Assembly: GCF_900637305.1 (NCBI RefSeq) | Contig: NZ_LR134365.1 | Location: 1,047,501-1,111,500, forward strand | Direction of reading: 5' to 3' | DNA length: 64,000 nucleotides | Source: Cardiobacterium hominis | GTDB taxonomy: Bacteria > Pseudomonadota > Gammaproteobacteria > Cardiobacteriales > Cardiobacteriaceae | Shown here: positions 6,464 to 14,335 of the stretch, piece by piece | How positions within the stretch are numbered: the first letter of the stretch is position 1 | Layout of the letters: each line of letters starts with the position of its first letter | The notes under the pieces: generated by a model | Databases searched by the model: none | What the model saw: only the letters and a program-made list of their open reading frames with translations | What the model was told of the DNA's origin: nothing | Made by a program: the position numbers and the translations under genes

Positions 6464-9181
6464 CTATGCGAGCGCGGCGTCGGTGTCGTAGAAAGCGCTG
6501 CGGTTGCTGCCGCCCTGCCGCCGCCGTTCGTTGGCGAGTGCGCCGCGCACCTCTTTGCCGATGGCTGCCGCCAACTCTTTGTTGCTGCCGCCACCGCTGA
6601 CGTTGATGTTGACGGTGGTGTTGCTGTTTGAGGACAGGTTGTTGCGGGCGGCAAGGGGTTTGGCAGGGCGGGGAACGCCGTCATAGGGTTTGAGGGGGAA
6701 TCCCGCTTTTTCCATCATGTCTGCTTTCTGCTTCATTTTGTTGTCATATTCACGAAGCTGTTGGGCGTCTTTCAGGGATTTCGGGGCAAGGTCTTTACGT
6801 TCCAGTATGCTCCCTTCTTCCCCCATGCCGAGCAACTCTTTCATGGCATTGATGGCACCTTTTATTTTGTCAGACAGCCATTTGATTTTATTGGCGACCC
6901 ATTCAATGCCTTCGCTGAAAGCACTGACCAGCGCGTTGTAAACGTCCCAATTGCCGATTGCGTTGATAATGGACGTCCCGGCTGCAATCATCATGTCCCA
7001 AAGTTTGCCGGGCAAATTGGCAAAGAACTCGATTGCCTGGGAAAAGCCGTCAATGATGGCAGAGGAAACGGGGTTATTCAGCCACCAATTTTTTAGTCCC
7101 TCCCAACATTCCTTGAGAAAGCCGGTTACGTTTTCCCAATTGTTGTAAAGCCACCAGCCAGCGGCGGCAATGGCAGCAATCGCCAGCACAATCGGGTTGG
7201 CAATAATGAAGCGCCCTAACAGCAGGAATGCCCGCCCAAGCCATAAAACCACGTTGCCGAGTGTGGTGAGTGCCATTTTTGCAAAACCTCCGGCGAAGAC
7301 GGCAAACAGGCGCAATGCGCCAAACAATTTGCCACCGATTATCCATGCCCACCCCCCGGCGCCAATGGCAAGGCGCGACAACAGGCTGCCGAGTCTACTG
7401 ATGATGCCAATCGAGCCGAACAGGATTTTGCTGCCCGCAACCAACGCCGCATTAAATCCGGCGAAGGCCAGCAGGGCAACGCCGCTCACGCCAGCCAGAA
7501 CCGCAAAAGCGGTCGCGCCAATCATGACCCATTTCACCAGCGTTTTATGTTCCTTGAGCCACGGTTGCAGAGTGTCTCCCAAAAAATCTTGCGCGGCTTG
7601 CGCAAACCACAGCAGGGATTCGCGCAAGGTTTCGCCAATCATGCCGGACAGCATCCCGGCGACGCCGCCTAATTGCTCAAAGGCGGCCGAGAGCGTTGAG
7701 GTCTTTTCGGCAATACGCGCATTGGCGTCGGCTTGTTTGTCCATGTCGGCCAAAGCAGCGCGGTAACCTTCCAGCCCTTGTTGCGCCAACATCATTGCCG
7801 GACGTCCGGCTTCTTCGCCAAACAGCTCTTTGGCGACCAGTAGCGCCTTTTGTTCGCCAAATTTTTTCTGGATGGTATTCAATTTTTCCAGTTCGGCAAT
7901 CATGGCCTCGGTGCCTTTGAATTTGCCTTTTTGGTCGTAAAAATCGAAATCCACGCCTGCGCCGCGCATGATGTGTTTGGCTTCGGCCTTCATGCCGCTT
8001 TTAGCCTTGCGGATCATTTCCGGGCCTTTGGCCAACCGGCCCAGCATCGCGGAAAAGTTCGTGCCAAACATCGAGCCTTCGAGGCCTTGCCGTGCCGCCA
8101 TGCCCTGAATGGCGAGCAGTTTCTTGTAGTTTTCTTCGCCGGTGATGCCGAGCGAATTGACCGTTGGTGCGTAATATTTCATGGCCTCGGCCATGTCGTC
8201 CTTCTTGAGGCCGAAGGCGAAGTAAGCGCGCTGGGTCATGTCGGCCGCCTTGTTGATGTCGTCCGGGTTGAGGCCATGTGCCTCAATCATCCGCGCGGCG
8301 AAGGTGCCGCCTTCCTCTTGTCCCATGTTCATCAGCACGGCCATTTCTGCCGCCGCGCGCAGGCCGCCGCCGGTCATGACCGCGTCTTTTACGCCCTGTT
8401 CTTTCAGGGAGCGGGCGAGGTTGATAAAGTCTTGGGTGGTGCCGGGCAGGACGTTGCCGAGCTGTATCGCCTGTTTGTTGATTTCCTCAAACGCACCATA
8501 GCTGCCGTCGGCGCGCATCATCGTTACCTTTAGGTCTGTCGAGGCCTGCTCCTGTTGCATATATTCCTTGACCGGTGAGGCGATGATTTGCCCGGCGCGC
8601 TGCGCGGTGTTGATGCCAACGTAACCGGCCATTGAGGCATTCGCCGCCGTCTGCAAGCGACGCTCGTTGCGCTGGTGTCGTTCAGCGATGCGTTGCAGCC
8701 GCTGCGCCTGCCGTTCGAGTTCGGCGTTGGTGCGGTTGGCGCTGTTGCGCAAGCGGTCTTCCTCGCGCGCCAGTTCGCGTGTATTGATACCCGCTGCGCG
8801 CAGGCGTTGCGTCAGTTCGACCAGCCGTTGCTGTTCGCGGTTCTGGATGCTTTCCAGTCGCGCCAGATCGCGGCTGGCGCGATCAAACTGGCTCGCAAGC
8901 TCTCGCCAGCGTTGCGACCCGTGCCGTAGCCCGCCCATTTGTTGCTGTAGCCGCTGCATCCGGTTGCGCATCCGCTCGATGTTGTCGGCAGTCTGCCGCA
9001 TGGACTCTTGTTGGCGGCGGTACGCCTCAACATTGCGCAGCTGGTCGTTCAGGCGGCGCAGGGCATTGCGGTTTTGGTCGAATGTCCGCATCAGGCGGCT
9101 GTTGGCCGCGCCGATGTTGCGGAATGTGCGGCTCATTTCGTCAAGCGCACGCAGACGCACCTGCAAATTCAAATCAGCCAT
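6464..9181 (-). CDS. T: tail tape measure protein gpT
   Basis: The gene encodes 905 residues, the length-setting protein of a contractile tail. Residues 1-200 are a long Arg/Gln/Glu-rich coiled coil. Residues about 210-530 match the conserved tape-measure domain (for example YAPTVNSLGITGEENYKKLL). Several hydrophobic segments follow between about 540 and 690 and could insert in the membrane during DNA delivery. The C-terminus is charged. It is somewhat longer than P2 gpT (about 815), which predicts a slightly longer tail. It lies between E/E' and U as expected, apart from the moron inserted upstream. Confidence 0.93.
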   Translation of the reverse strand: MADLNLQVRLRALDEMSRTFRNIGAANSRLMRTFDQNRNALRRLNDQLRNVEAYRRQQESMRQTADNIERMRNRMQRLQQQMGGLRHGSQRWRELASQFDRASRDLARLESIQNREQQRLVELTQRLRAAGINTRELAREEDRLRNSANRTNAELERQAQRLQRIAERHQRNERRLQTAANASMAGYVGINTAQRAGQIIASPVKEYMQQEQASTDLKVTMMRADGSYGAFEEINKQAIQLGNVLPGTTQDFINLARSLKEQGVKDAVMTGGGLRAAAEMAVLMNMGQEEGGTFAARMIEAHGLNPDDINKAADMTQRAYFAFGLKKDDMAEAMKYYAPTVNSLGITGEENYKKLLAIQGMAARQGLEGSMFGTNFSAMLGRLAKGPEMIRKAKSGMKAEAKHIMRGAGVDFDFYDQKGKFKGTEAMIAELEKLNTIQKKFGEQKALLVAKELFGEEAGRPAMMLAQQGLEGYRAALADMDKQADANARIAEKTSTLSAAFEQLGGVAGMLSGMIGETLRESLLWFAQAAQDFLGDTLQPWLKEHKTLVKWVMIGATAFAVLAGVSGVALLAFAGFNAALVAGSKILFGSIGIISRLGSLLSRLAIGAGGWAWIIGGKLFGALRLFAVFAGGFAKMALTTLGNVVLWLGRAFLLLGRFIIANPIVLAIAAIAAAGWWLYNNWENVTGFLKECWEGLKNWWLNNPVSSAIIDGFSQAIEFFANLPGKLWDMMIAAGTSIINAIGNWDVYNALVSAFSEGIEWVANKIKWLSDKIKGAINAMKELLGMGEEGSILERKDLAPKSLKDAQQLREYDNKMKQKADMMEKAGFPLKPYDGVPRPAKPLAARNNLSSNSNTTVNINVSGGGSNKELAAAIGKEVRGALANERRRQGGSNRSAFYDTDAALA

Positions 9182-9244
9182 AAATATTTACCTTTTCAGC
9201 GGGTTATTGTATGATGGGGACAGGTAAAACACGGGAGGTCAATC

Positions 9245-9436
9245 ATGGATCAGGTTATTTTGTCGTGCGTTGTATGGACGGTGGTCATTTTGGTTTCTGC
9301 CGCATTTCTTAAAGGGCTGGGCAATTTCCTCTTTGAGGAAATCATCGAGCCGTACCAGTTGTGGCGCGCCGAGGTCAAGGCACGTCGCGAACGCATCAAG
9401 GCCGAGCGTGAGTGGCAGGCGTCCCGTACCAGATAA
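9245..9436 (+). CDS. moron-like small membrane protein, opposite strand to tail genes
   Basis: The gene encodes 63 residues. An N-terminal transmembrane segment (VVWTVVILVSAAFLKGL) is followed by a strongly charged helical tail (RAEVKARRERIKAEREW). A clear GGGAGG Shine-Dalgarno sequence lies 6 bases before the ATG, and a strong terminator follows on the same strand at 9463. The gene therefore has its own transcription unit, reading against the late tail operon between E' and T, which is the definition of a moron. The opposite-strand frame over the same bases has no such signals. The function is unknown; expression in the lysogen is likely. Confidence 0.7.
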   Translation: MDQVILSCVVWTVVILVSAAFLKGLGNFLFEEIIEPYQLWRAEVKARRERIKAEREWQASRTR

Positions 9437-9462
9437 TTTTTCATGTGTTCTTCCTTGCTTGT

Positions 9463-9485
9463 GCCGCCCTTCTGGGCGGCTTTTT
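9463..9485 (+). terminator. rho-independent terminator of the moron
   Basis: GCCGCCC (9463-9469) and GGGCGGC (9474-9480) form a perfect 7-bp stem with a TTCT loop, followed by five T. The T-run is only on the plus strand, so it ends the rightward moron without necessarily stopping leftward late transcription. It abuts the stop codon of the E' extension. Confidence 0.85.
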
Positions 9486-9948
9486 CATACCGGTTGCTGC
9501 GCCTGCCGGTTACGCTCGATGGCGACAGCGTGCCAGCGCAGCAGCTCGGCGAGACTCATGCGGTCGAGTTCGCTCGGCGGCCAGCCGCCGCCGAAGACGA
9601 TATTGATATCGGCCCATGCGTCTTCTACGCTGCGGGGGATGGCTTTCCCGCCGCCTCGCCGTCCTCGTCATCAAGGGCGAACATTTCGGCGACCAGAATC
9701 AGCGCGCGGGCAAAGTCGCGCAGGGCGAGCTTGTTTGCTTCCGCCGGGGTCAGCGTCGGGGAGCTGATACGCGGCAGCAGTTTGATTACCGCCTCGGCGT
9801 CGCCCTGGGTCAGATCGAACAGGCGGATGCCGCGCAGCTCGCCCGCGCTCGGTTCGCGCAGGCTGATTTCATGCACGGGTTTGTCGTCGCGGATGATGGG
9901 GGTTTTCAGTTTGAGGACGCGCGGTTTGACGGCTTCGTTTTCTTTCAT
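9485..9948 (-). CDS. E': tail assembly chaperone gpE+E', -1 frameshift product
   Basis: Gene E reads 9948 to 9625. At 9649-9643 the minus strand carries G GGA AAG in the E frame, the same heptamer as lambda G/GT. Slipping back one base there opens a frame that continues to a TGA at 9487-9485. It adds about 53 residues with the E' signature (DAWADINIVFGGGW, then ELDRMSLAELLRW). In P2 and relatives E and E+E' are made in this way and help assemble the tube around the tape measure. Location, heptamer and downstream protein family all agree. Confidence 0.85.
9625..9948 (-). CDS. E: tail assembly protein gpE
   Basis: The gene encodes 107 residues of the P2 gpE family (KPRVLKLKTPIIRDDKPVHE, then LREPSAGELRGIRLFDL). 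It acts as a tail-assembly chaperone, between the tube gene FII and the tape measure gene T. The ATG has an AGGAG Shine-Dalgarno sequence. The last 8 codons contain the slippery heptamer that gives the longer E+E' form. Confidence 0.88.
   Translation of the reverse strand: MKENEAVKPRVLKLKTPIIRDDKPVHEISLREPSAGELRGIRLFDLTQGDAEAVIKLLPRISSPTLTPAEANKLALRDFARALILVAEMFALDDEDGEAAGKPSPAA
9643..9649 (-). promoter_or_regulatory. programmed -1 ribosomal frameshift site
   Basis: GGGAAAG on the minus strand, positioned as X XXY YYZ in the gene E frame. It lies 7 codons before the E stop codon and opens the E' frame. See the E+E' entry. Confidence 0.85.
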
Positions 9949-9972
9949 GGTTTGCTCCTATGTGTCAGGGGA

Positions 9973-10479
9973 TTACTGTTTGAGGTTGGCGCGGCGCTTT
10001 TCCAGCAGGTCGCGGCCATTGACGATGTAGATGTTGTTCGGGAAATCAATGTCGTACAGGGTGCGGCCATCGATGGCGTACTTGAAGGTGGCGAGTGATA
10101 CGGTGTATTTCGTTTTTTGCAGTTCGCCGGGCTTCGAGGAGCCAAAATCAATTTCTTTCAGGCGGCCGGTCATAATCGCTTCGATGCCGTGGCCGTCGCA
10201 GTTCATCTCTGATTCGGCGCTGGCGTTGATGCGGAATGTGACACCGGCCAACCCGCAGACGCCGTAGGCGGCAATCATTTCGCTGGTCTGTTCGCTGGCC
10301 TCAAAGGTCAGCTCCATCGCTTCTTGGCCGAGGTCGAGCATGACCGGGCCGAGCATTCCGCCCGCGCGGTATTCTTCGGTTTTGCGGGCAACTTTCGGCC
10401 ATTCGACGTTATCGACGATGCCCGCATAGCCCCGCCCATCAACGGACAGGATCGCGTCTTTGATAATCTTGGGTAGCAT
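9973..10479 (-). CDS. FII: major tail tube protein gpFII
   Basis: The gene encodes 168 residues of the P2 FII tail-tube family, close to the usual length of about 170. Typical segments are EYRAGGMLGPVMLDLGQEAMELTF (here split by family variation), and the C-terminal RDLLEKRRANLKQ. It polymerises as stacked hexameric rings inside the sheath. AAGGAG precedes the ATG, 10 bases after the stop of the sheath gene. Confidence 0.93.
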   Translation of the reverse strand: MLPKIIKDAILSVDGRGYAGIVDNVEWPKVARKTEEYRAGGMLGPVMLDLGQEAMELTFEASEQTSEMIAAYGVCGLAGVTFRINASAESEMNCDGHGIEAIMTGRLKEIDFGSSKPGELQKTKYTVSLATFKYAIDGRTLYDIDFPNNIYIVNGRDLLEKRRANLKQ

Positions 10480-10489
10480 GGGTCACTCC

Positions 10490-11674
10490 TTAATTGGCGG
10501 CTTCGACGCGGCGCGCGAAGTCGATGAGGTAGATATCGGTGATGGATTGCCGCAGGTTGAGGTTTTCCAGCGGCGGCACCGGCGTGAAGTTGTAGCTTAC
10601 GGCCAGTTTCCCGGCTTTGAGGGTGTCCTTGTTGTTGATCTTGTCGTCGTACCACGCCTCGCCGCCGAGCAGGTAGCCGTCGCTGGTCAGGGTACGCAGC
10701 GAGGCATTGATGCCGGTGATGATGTCGCCAGCGAGGCCGGGCGATAGTGGTTTGTCGATGGCCCAGAGGTGGCCGCGCGCGACGGTCTCGGCGATGACTT
10801 GCGCGGTGCGGGTATAGGATTCAAAGGCAAACAGTGGGTCATCCGAACAGGTGCGCGAACCCCAAATGCGGAAGCCCTGCTCGCGGACCAGCGTGCTGAC
10901 CTCTTTGCTGTTGAGGTAGTTGGCGTCGGTCGCCGTACTGGTGATGTCAAAGCCAATGTCCACGGTGAGGCCGGTCACGCCGTCCACGGCGACGTTGGAG
11001 ATGGTTTTGTGCCAGCCGACCTCGTGGTCGAGTTTGGCGCGCAGGCCGAGGGCAACGGCGGTGGCGTGGATGGTGTTGGTTTTTTTCGCCGTCTCGTCGA
11101 AACCGGTGAAATCCGGCCAAATCAGCATCAGCTCGCGTGCGCTGAAGTTGGCGCGGTAGGCAACCGCCTCCTCTTTGGTGGTGCCGATGGCGCGCGCATA
11201 GACAAAGCCGCGTATTTTCTTGGCGATGTCCACCAGCTCGGTCGTAACCGCTTGGCTGTCCAGCCCCGGCGCGCCGATGATGCGCGGCACGACGCCCAGT
11301 TCGGCATTGGCAGCGAGCAGCGCCTTCGCGCCGCTGTAGCGGCCGTTCTCAAACGCGCCGATGGTCTTGGCGTCTTGGTCGGCGCCGTTGTCGTTATTTT
11401 CTTTCGAGGTCGGCACGCGGACGACGACGGTCAGGGCGTTGGTCTGCTTGTAGATGGCAGACAGCGCCGGGGCGAGCGTGCCTTTGGTTCCCGCCTTGCC
11501 GATGGCTTCGGGCAGGTTGCTGATGAGGACGGGGCGGTTTTCCGGAAATGTGGCCGCGTCGGCGTCTTCGCCAGTGGCGACCAGCCCGATCACCGCAGTC
11601 GAGGCGGTGCGCAGTGGGCGGCTGCCGTTGTTGATTTCGATGACGCGAACGCCATGCAAATATTCGGTACTCAT
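10490..11674 (-). CDS. FI: tail sheath protein gpFI
   Basis: From [14 protein letters not shown] the gene encodes 394 residues, almost the length of P2 FI (396). The frame is open further upstream, but that part overlaps the preceding gene; the ATG at 11674 overlaps that gene's stop as ATGA and has a GGAG upstream. The protein forms the contractile sheath. Conserved points include the N-terminal [12 protein letters not shown], the [14 protein letters not shown] segment, and the C-terminal [17 protein letters not shown]. Confidence 0.93.
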   Translation of the reverse strand: MSTEYLHGVRVIEINNGSRPLRTASTAVIGLVATGEDADAATFPENRPVLISNLPEAIGKAGTKGTLAPALSAIYKQTNALTVVVRVPTSKENNDNGADQDAKTIGAFENGRYSGAKALLAANAELGVVPRIIGAPGLDSQAVTTELVDIAKKIRGFVYARAIGTTKEEAVAYRANFSARELMLIWPDFTGFDETAKKTNTIHATAVALGLRAKLDHEVGWHKTISNVAVDGVTGLTVDIGFDITSTATDANYLNSKEVSTLVREQGFRIWGSRTCSDDPLFAFESYTRTAQVIAETVARGHLWAIDKPLSPGLAGDIITGINASLRTLTSDGYLLGGEAWYDDKINNKDTLKAGKLAVSYNFTPVPPLENLNLRQSITDIYLIDFARRVEAAN

Positions 11675-12189
11675 TTTGTGCTTACTCCATAGAGGTACTG
11701 ATAGATGGATTGGGGGGATTGTTGTGCGGGGTTGTCCATGCCGAGGACAGTGGCGACAAATTCGCTGCAAAACCAGCGCATACCGGACTGGCGCAGGAAG
11801 GGAAAGACAAAGCGGAAGACGCCGAGCCAGTCGTAGCGCTGCCCCTGATAGCGGCGCAGCCAGTCGCTGACTGTTTCGGCGGGCAGGGTGCGCAGGGCGC
11901 GGTCGTAGTGGGAGGGATCGCGCAGGTATTCAGGGTCGATGGCGGGCAGTAAGTCCCAGCGGTCGCCGGGGAGCGCCATGAATTTGCCGCGCACGCCGCC
12001 GTCGCGCACCGACGCCGACACGCAGAAATAGACGCCGGGGCGGGCGGTATCCGGGATGGCCAGTTCGCAATGCGAGTAGGGCGAGCGGGTGAGCAGGCGG
12101 ATAGTGCCGTCGAACAGGTATTTGACGCGCTCACGCAGCGATGCACCGGGGCGTGGGCGACCTTTGTAAAAGGCGACGTAAACGCTCAT
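11671..12189 (-). CDS. permuted papain-fold (YiiX/LRAT-like) phage enzyme
   Basis: The gene encodes 172 residues. The motifs SHCELAI (H40) and WFCSEFVA (C141) have the His-before-Cys order of circularly permuted NlpC/P60 proteins such as YiiX and YaeF, which cleave amide or ester bonds in lipids or peptides. No signal peptide is visible, so it would be cytoplasmic or carried in the virion. It lies between a tail-fibre assembly gene and the sheath gene, coupled to both by ATGA overlaps. That placement suggests a virion-linked or lysis-linked function; the substrate cannot be told from the sequence. Confidence 0.7.
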   Translation of the reverse strand: MSVYVAFYKGRPRPGASLRERVKYLFDGTIRLLTRSPYSHCELAIPDTARPGVYFCVSASVRDGGVRGKFMALPGDRWDLLPAIDPEYLRDPSHYDRALRTLPAETVSDWLRRYQGQRYDWLGVFRFVFPFLRQSGMRWFCSEFVATVLGMDNPAQQSPQSIYQYLYGVSTK

Positions 12190-12713
12190 GCGTCACCTCC
12201 AGCAGGTGCTGCCGGCATCATTGGCATCATCGGTGGCTTGTAGTGGATGGCGATGGCATCGAGTGCGGCGAGGTCTTCGGCGGCGCGGACTTGGTCTTCA
12301 AGCGCCTGCCGCTGTCCGGCAACGCTGGCGGTCAGCGCCGTAAAGGCGTTGCTCTTGGCAAGCGCCTTGGCGCGCAGCTCGTCCAGAGGCACACCACGCG
12401 CCTGCGCGATGCCTGCCAGTATTGGCGTGGATGCCTGCTTGTCCGCCGCCCACGCTTGCGCCTCCAACGCCTGCGCCGCCCATGAGTCGCGCTCGAATTG
12501 CGGCACACCATTGAGGCCAGCGACTGCCTCGATAAAGGCTTGTGCGGCGCTGGCGGCTGCGTGCAGTTTGGCGGTTTTTGCGGCGGCGAGCGCCGCTTGC
12601 GGGTCGTGGTGGTAGTCGTTTTCATCGACCAGCCGCTGCCCTTCGGCAGGTTCAAACGGGGTTTCTGTCCAGCCGCAGATTTCGCCGTCGGCGTTCAAAA
12701 TGTGGTAGCCCAT
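12186..12713 (-). CDS. DUF4376-like tail fibre assembly protein
   Basis: The gene encodes 175 residues. The N-terminus (MGYHILNADGEICGW) and the Ala-rich helical C-terminal region with STPILAGIAQARGV and GQRQALEDQV fit the DUF4376 domain of phage tail-fibre assembly proteins. The tail ends in a Met/Pro/Ala-rich stretch. It follows the fibre-like gene at 12717 by 3 bases, the usual order of fibre then chaperone. AAGGAG precedes the ATG. Confidence 0.65.
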   Translation of the reverse strand: MGYHILNADGEICGWTETPFEPAEGQRLVDENDYHHDPQAALAAAKTAKLHAAASAAQAFIEAVAGLNGVPQFERDSWAAQALEAQAWAADKQASTPILAGIAQARGVPLDELRAKALAKSNAFTALTASVAGQRQALEDQVRAAEDLAALDAIAIHYKPPMMPMMPAAPAGGDA

Positions 12714-12716
12714 GAT

Positions 12717-13961
12717 TTACTCCTTCGTCCAAAGTTCGACGTATGAATAGCCGAAGTTGCTTGCGACATAAATGCTGGCGCCGCCAAAACTGATGCCATC
12801 CACGGCGACCATGCTGGTTGGATGTACGCGCCCGGGCGGATTTTGTGCGGCGATGCTCCCGTCTGGGTGTTTGAGTTGATGGACGCCCCTTGTATGTCCG
12901 TTGTAGTGTCCCAAGCAAGCAAAAACCAATGCGTTCTCCGGTGATTTGATGGGGTTGGTAATTGTTGCCTCCACACCGGGGCTGCTACTGCTGCCGCCAT
13001 TAACATTCACTTTGCGTTTCCAGCTGGCTTTGACCGTGTCATAGATTTGTTGGCGCACCGCTTGCAGGTTGTCGTTGTGGGCAATCAGCGCCGCGCGACC
13101 AGTAGCGGTTTGGATGATTTCGGCAAGCGCTACGCTTGAAACAGCAACGGCCGCCATCGCTACCTGACTACCGGCAACGGCTGCCATCGCTACCTGACTA
13201 CCGGCAACGGCTGCCATCGCTACCTGACTACTGGCAACGGCACGCATCGCCACCTCGCTTGCGGCAACGGTACGCATCGCCACCTCGGAATCCACCCAAA
13301 CACGGCGGGCGGTAGGTGATGCAATCAAGGCTTGCATGGCGTTGGCAGATGCGACGACCGCAGCCAGTGCAGCCGGGGTGTCGGTGATGTATTGCGTCAG
13401 CTCGGCACTTTTGGCGATGACCGTCATGCCGGGCGCGTGTTGCGGCCACACTTGCCACAGATCGGGCGCGTCTTTCCACAGGGCGCAGGCGGTTTCGTTG
13501 GCGAGGATGGCGGTGGCCGTGGTTTGGCTTTGCGCGAGGTAACCGAGAGCGATGCGGTTGCGCAGGCATTTGTTGAGGATGTCCTCTTGCGCCTTGGCGG
13601 CCAGCCACGTGGCTACTTCGTCGTTGTCAATTGCGCTGCGGAATAGTGCTTCGTGGTCGGTGAACCAGATGTCGCGGTTCACGGTGCCGGCCATTTCCAA
13701 CAGCGCCGCATGAAAGCGCGAAATGGGGCTTTGGAATTGGTTGGCGAAGTTTTGCAGCACGCTGTAATAGGTGCTGTCTTTGCCGAGTTCCTCGCTGGTG
13801 TAGCGGCGGGTGATTTCGGCGGCAAGGGCTGCCGGGAAGGTGTCGAGTGCGGTCGGTTGTGCGCGGTGCAGCAGGCAGAGTTTGACCAGCTGCAACGCTG
13901 GCAACTTGCTCAAATCTGCGCCGAGTTTGGCGGCGATTGCCGCTTTTTGTTCAGGGGTCAT
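12717..13961 (-). CDS. tail fibre-like protein with decapeptide repeats
   Basis: The gene encodes 414 residues. The N-terminal 220 residues are largely helical. Residues about 222-280 hold five to six tandem decapeptides of the form SQVAMAAVAG. The C-terminal 110 residues are beta-rich with Gly/Ser/Asn, as in receptor-binding tips (GGSSSSPGVEATITNPIKS). It precedes a tail-fibre assembly gene, so it is the likely distal fibre or adhesin of this phage. It is unlike P2 gpH. Shine-Dalgarno is weak. Assignment as a fibre rests on position and architecture. Confidence 0.6.
   Translation of the reverse strand: MTPEQKAAIAAKLGADLSKLPALQLVKLCLLHRAQPTALDTFPAALAAEITRRYTSEELGKDSTYYSVLQNFANQFQSPISRFHAALLEMAGTVNRDIWFTDHEALFRSAIDNDEVATWLAAKAQEDILNKCLRNRIALGYLAQSQTTATAILANETACALWKDAPDLWQVWPQHAPGMTVIAKSAELTQYITDTPAALAAVVASANAMQALIASPTARRVWVDSEVAMRTVAASEVAMRAVASSQVAMAAVAGSQVAMAAVAGSQVAMAAVAVSSVALAEIIQTATGRAALIAHNDNLQAVRQQIYDTVKASWKRKVNVNGGSSSSPGVEATITNPIKSPENALVFACLGHYNGHTRGVHQLKHPDGSIAAQNPPGRVHPTSMVAVDGISFGGASIYVASNFGYSYVELWTKE
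13141..13293. repeat. 30-bp tandem repeats inside the fibre-like gene
   Basis: About five copies of a 30-base unit built on GCAACGGCTGCCATCGCTAC; the middle three are nearly identical and the outer ones diverged. The unit is in frame, so copy changes would lengthen or shorten the decapeptide array without breaking the gene. Confidence 0.85.
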
Positions 13962-14017
13962 GTGCTTGGGTTCCGGGTTTCGGTTGGTTCATTAGACAGC
14001 GAGGTATGCGGGCAAAC

Positions 14018-14052
14018 CCCACCCCGGCCCTCCCCCACGGGGGGAGGAGGAT
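14018..14052. repeat. GC-rich dispersed hairpin element
   Basis: CCCTCCCCC-ACG-GGGGGAGG arms lie between two tail genes, next to ACCCCACCCCGG. Similar C-run/G-run elements occur at 43,325-43,431 and 53,027-53,052 in chromosomal DNA, so this looks like an interspersed genomic repeat that has entered the prophage. Confidence 0.5.
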
Positions 14053-14055
14053 GTT

Positions 14056-14325
14056 TTACAAACCAGCAAGTGCTAAAACGAGGGTGTCTTCAATGGCGGC
14101 ATCGGTTGCCGCTTTTTCTTTACCCCGTGCCGTTGTTTCGGCGGTGATTGCCGCTTCCCGCGCGGTGGCCTCTGCGGCGAGCGCGCTGTTTGCCTCTTGT
14201 GCTGCCTCATAGATGGCACGGTCGGCGGCGGTCAGGCTTTCGCGTATGCGGTCAACGTCTTCGGACAACAGGTGTTCCGGGTGCGGCAGCGGGAATTTGT
14301 AGTGGGCCGTTTGGTCGTTTGGCAT
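14056..14325 (-). CDS. small coiled-coil tail protein
   Basis: The gene encodes 89 residues. The N-terminus is Pro/His-containing (HYKFPLPHPEHLLSEDV), then an Ala/Glu-rich helix with heptad character (AAEATAREAAITAETTARGKE, broken in the middle). Such proteins often link fibre and baseplate proteins; that role is inferred from its place in the tail module. AAGGAGG precedes the ATG. No family recognised. Confidence 0.6.
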   Translation of the reverse strand: MPNDQTAHYKFPLPHPEHLLSEDVDRIRESLTAADRAIYEAAQEANSALAAEATAREAAITAETTARGKEKAATDAAIEDTLVLALAGL

Positions 14326-14335
14326 TTGTGCCTCC

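Noticed and set aside
9250..9444. 64-residue leftward frame over the moron
   Set aside because: The plus-strand frame has the ribosome site, membrane segment and terminator; the minus frame has none.
10769..11692. 307-residue rightward frame opposite the sheath gene
   Set aside because: Antisense shadow of gpFI, Gly/Val-rich as expected for such frames.
13141..13293. CRISPR-like look of the 30-bp repeats
   Set aside because: The units are directly contiguous without spacers and encode an in-frame decapeptide, so this is a coding tandem repeat.
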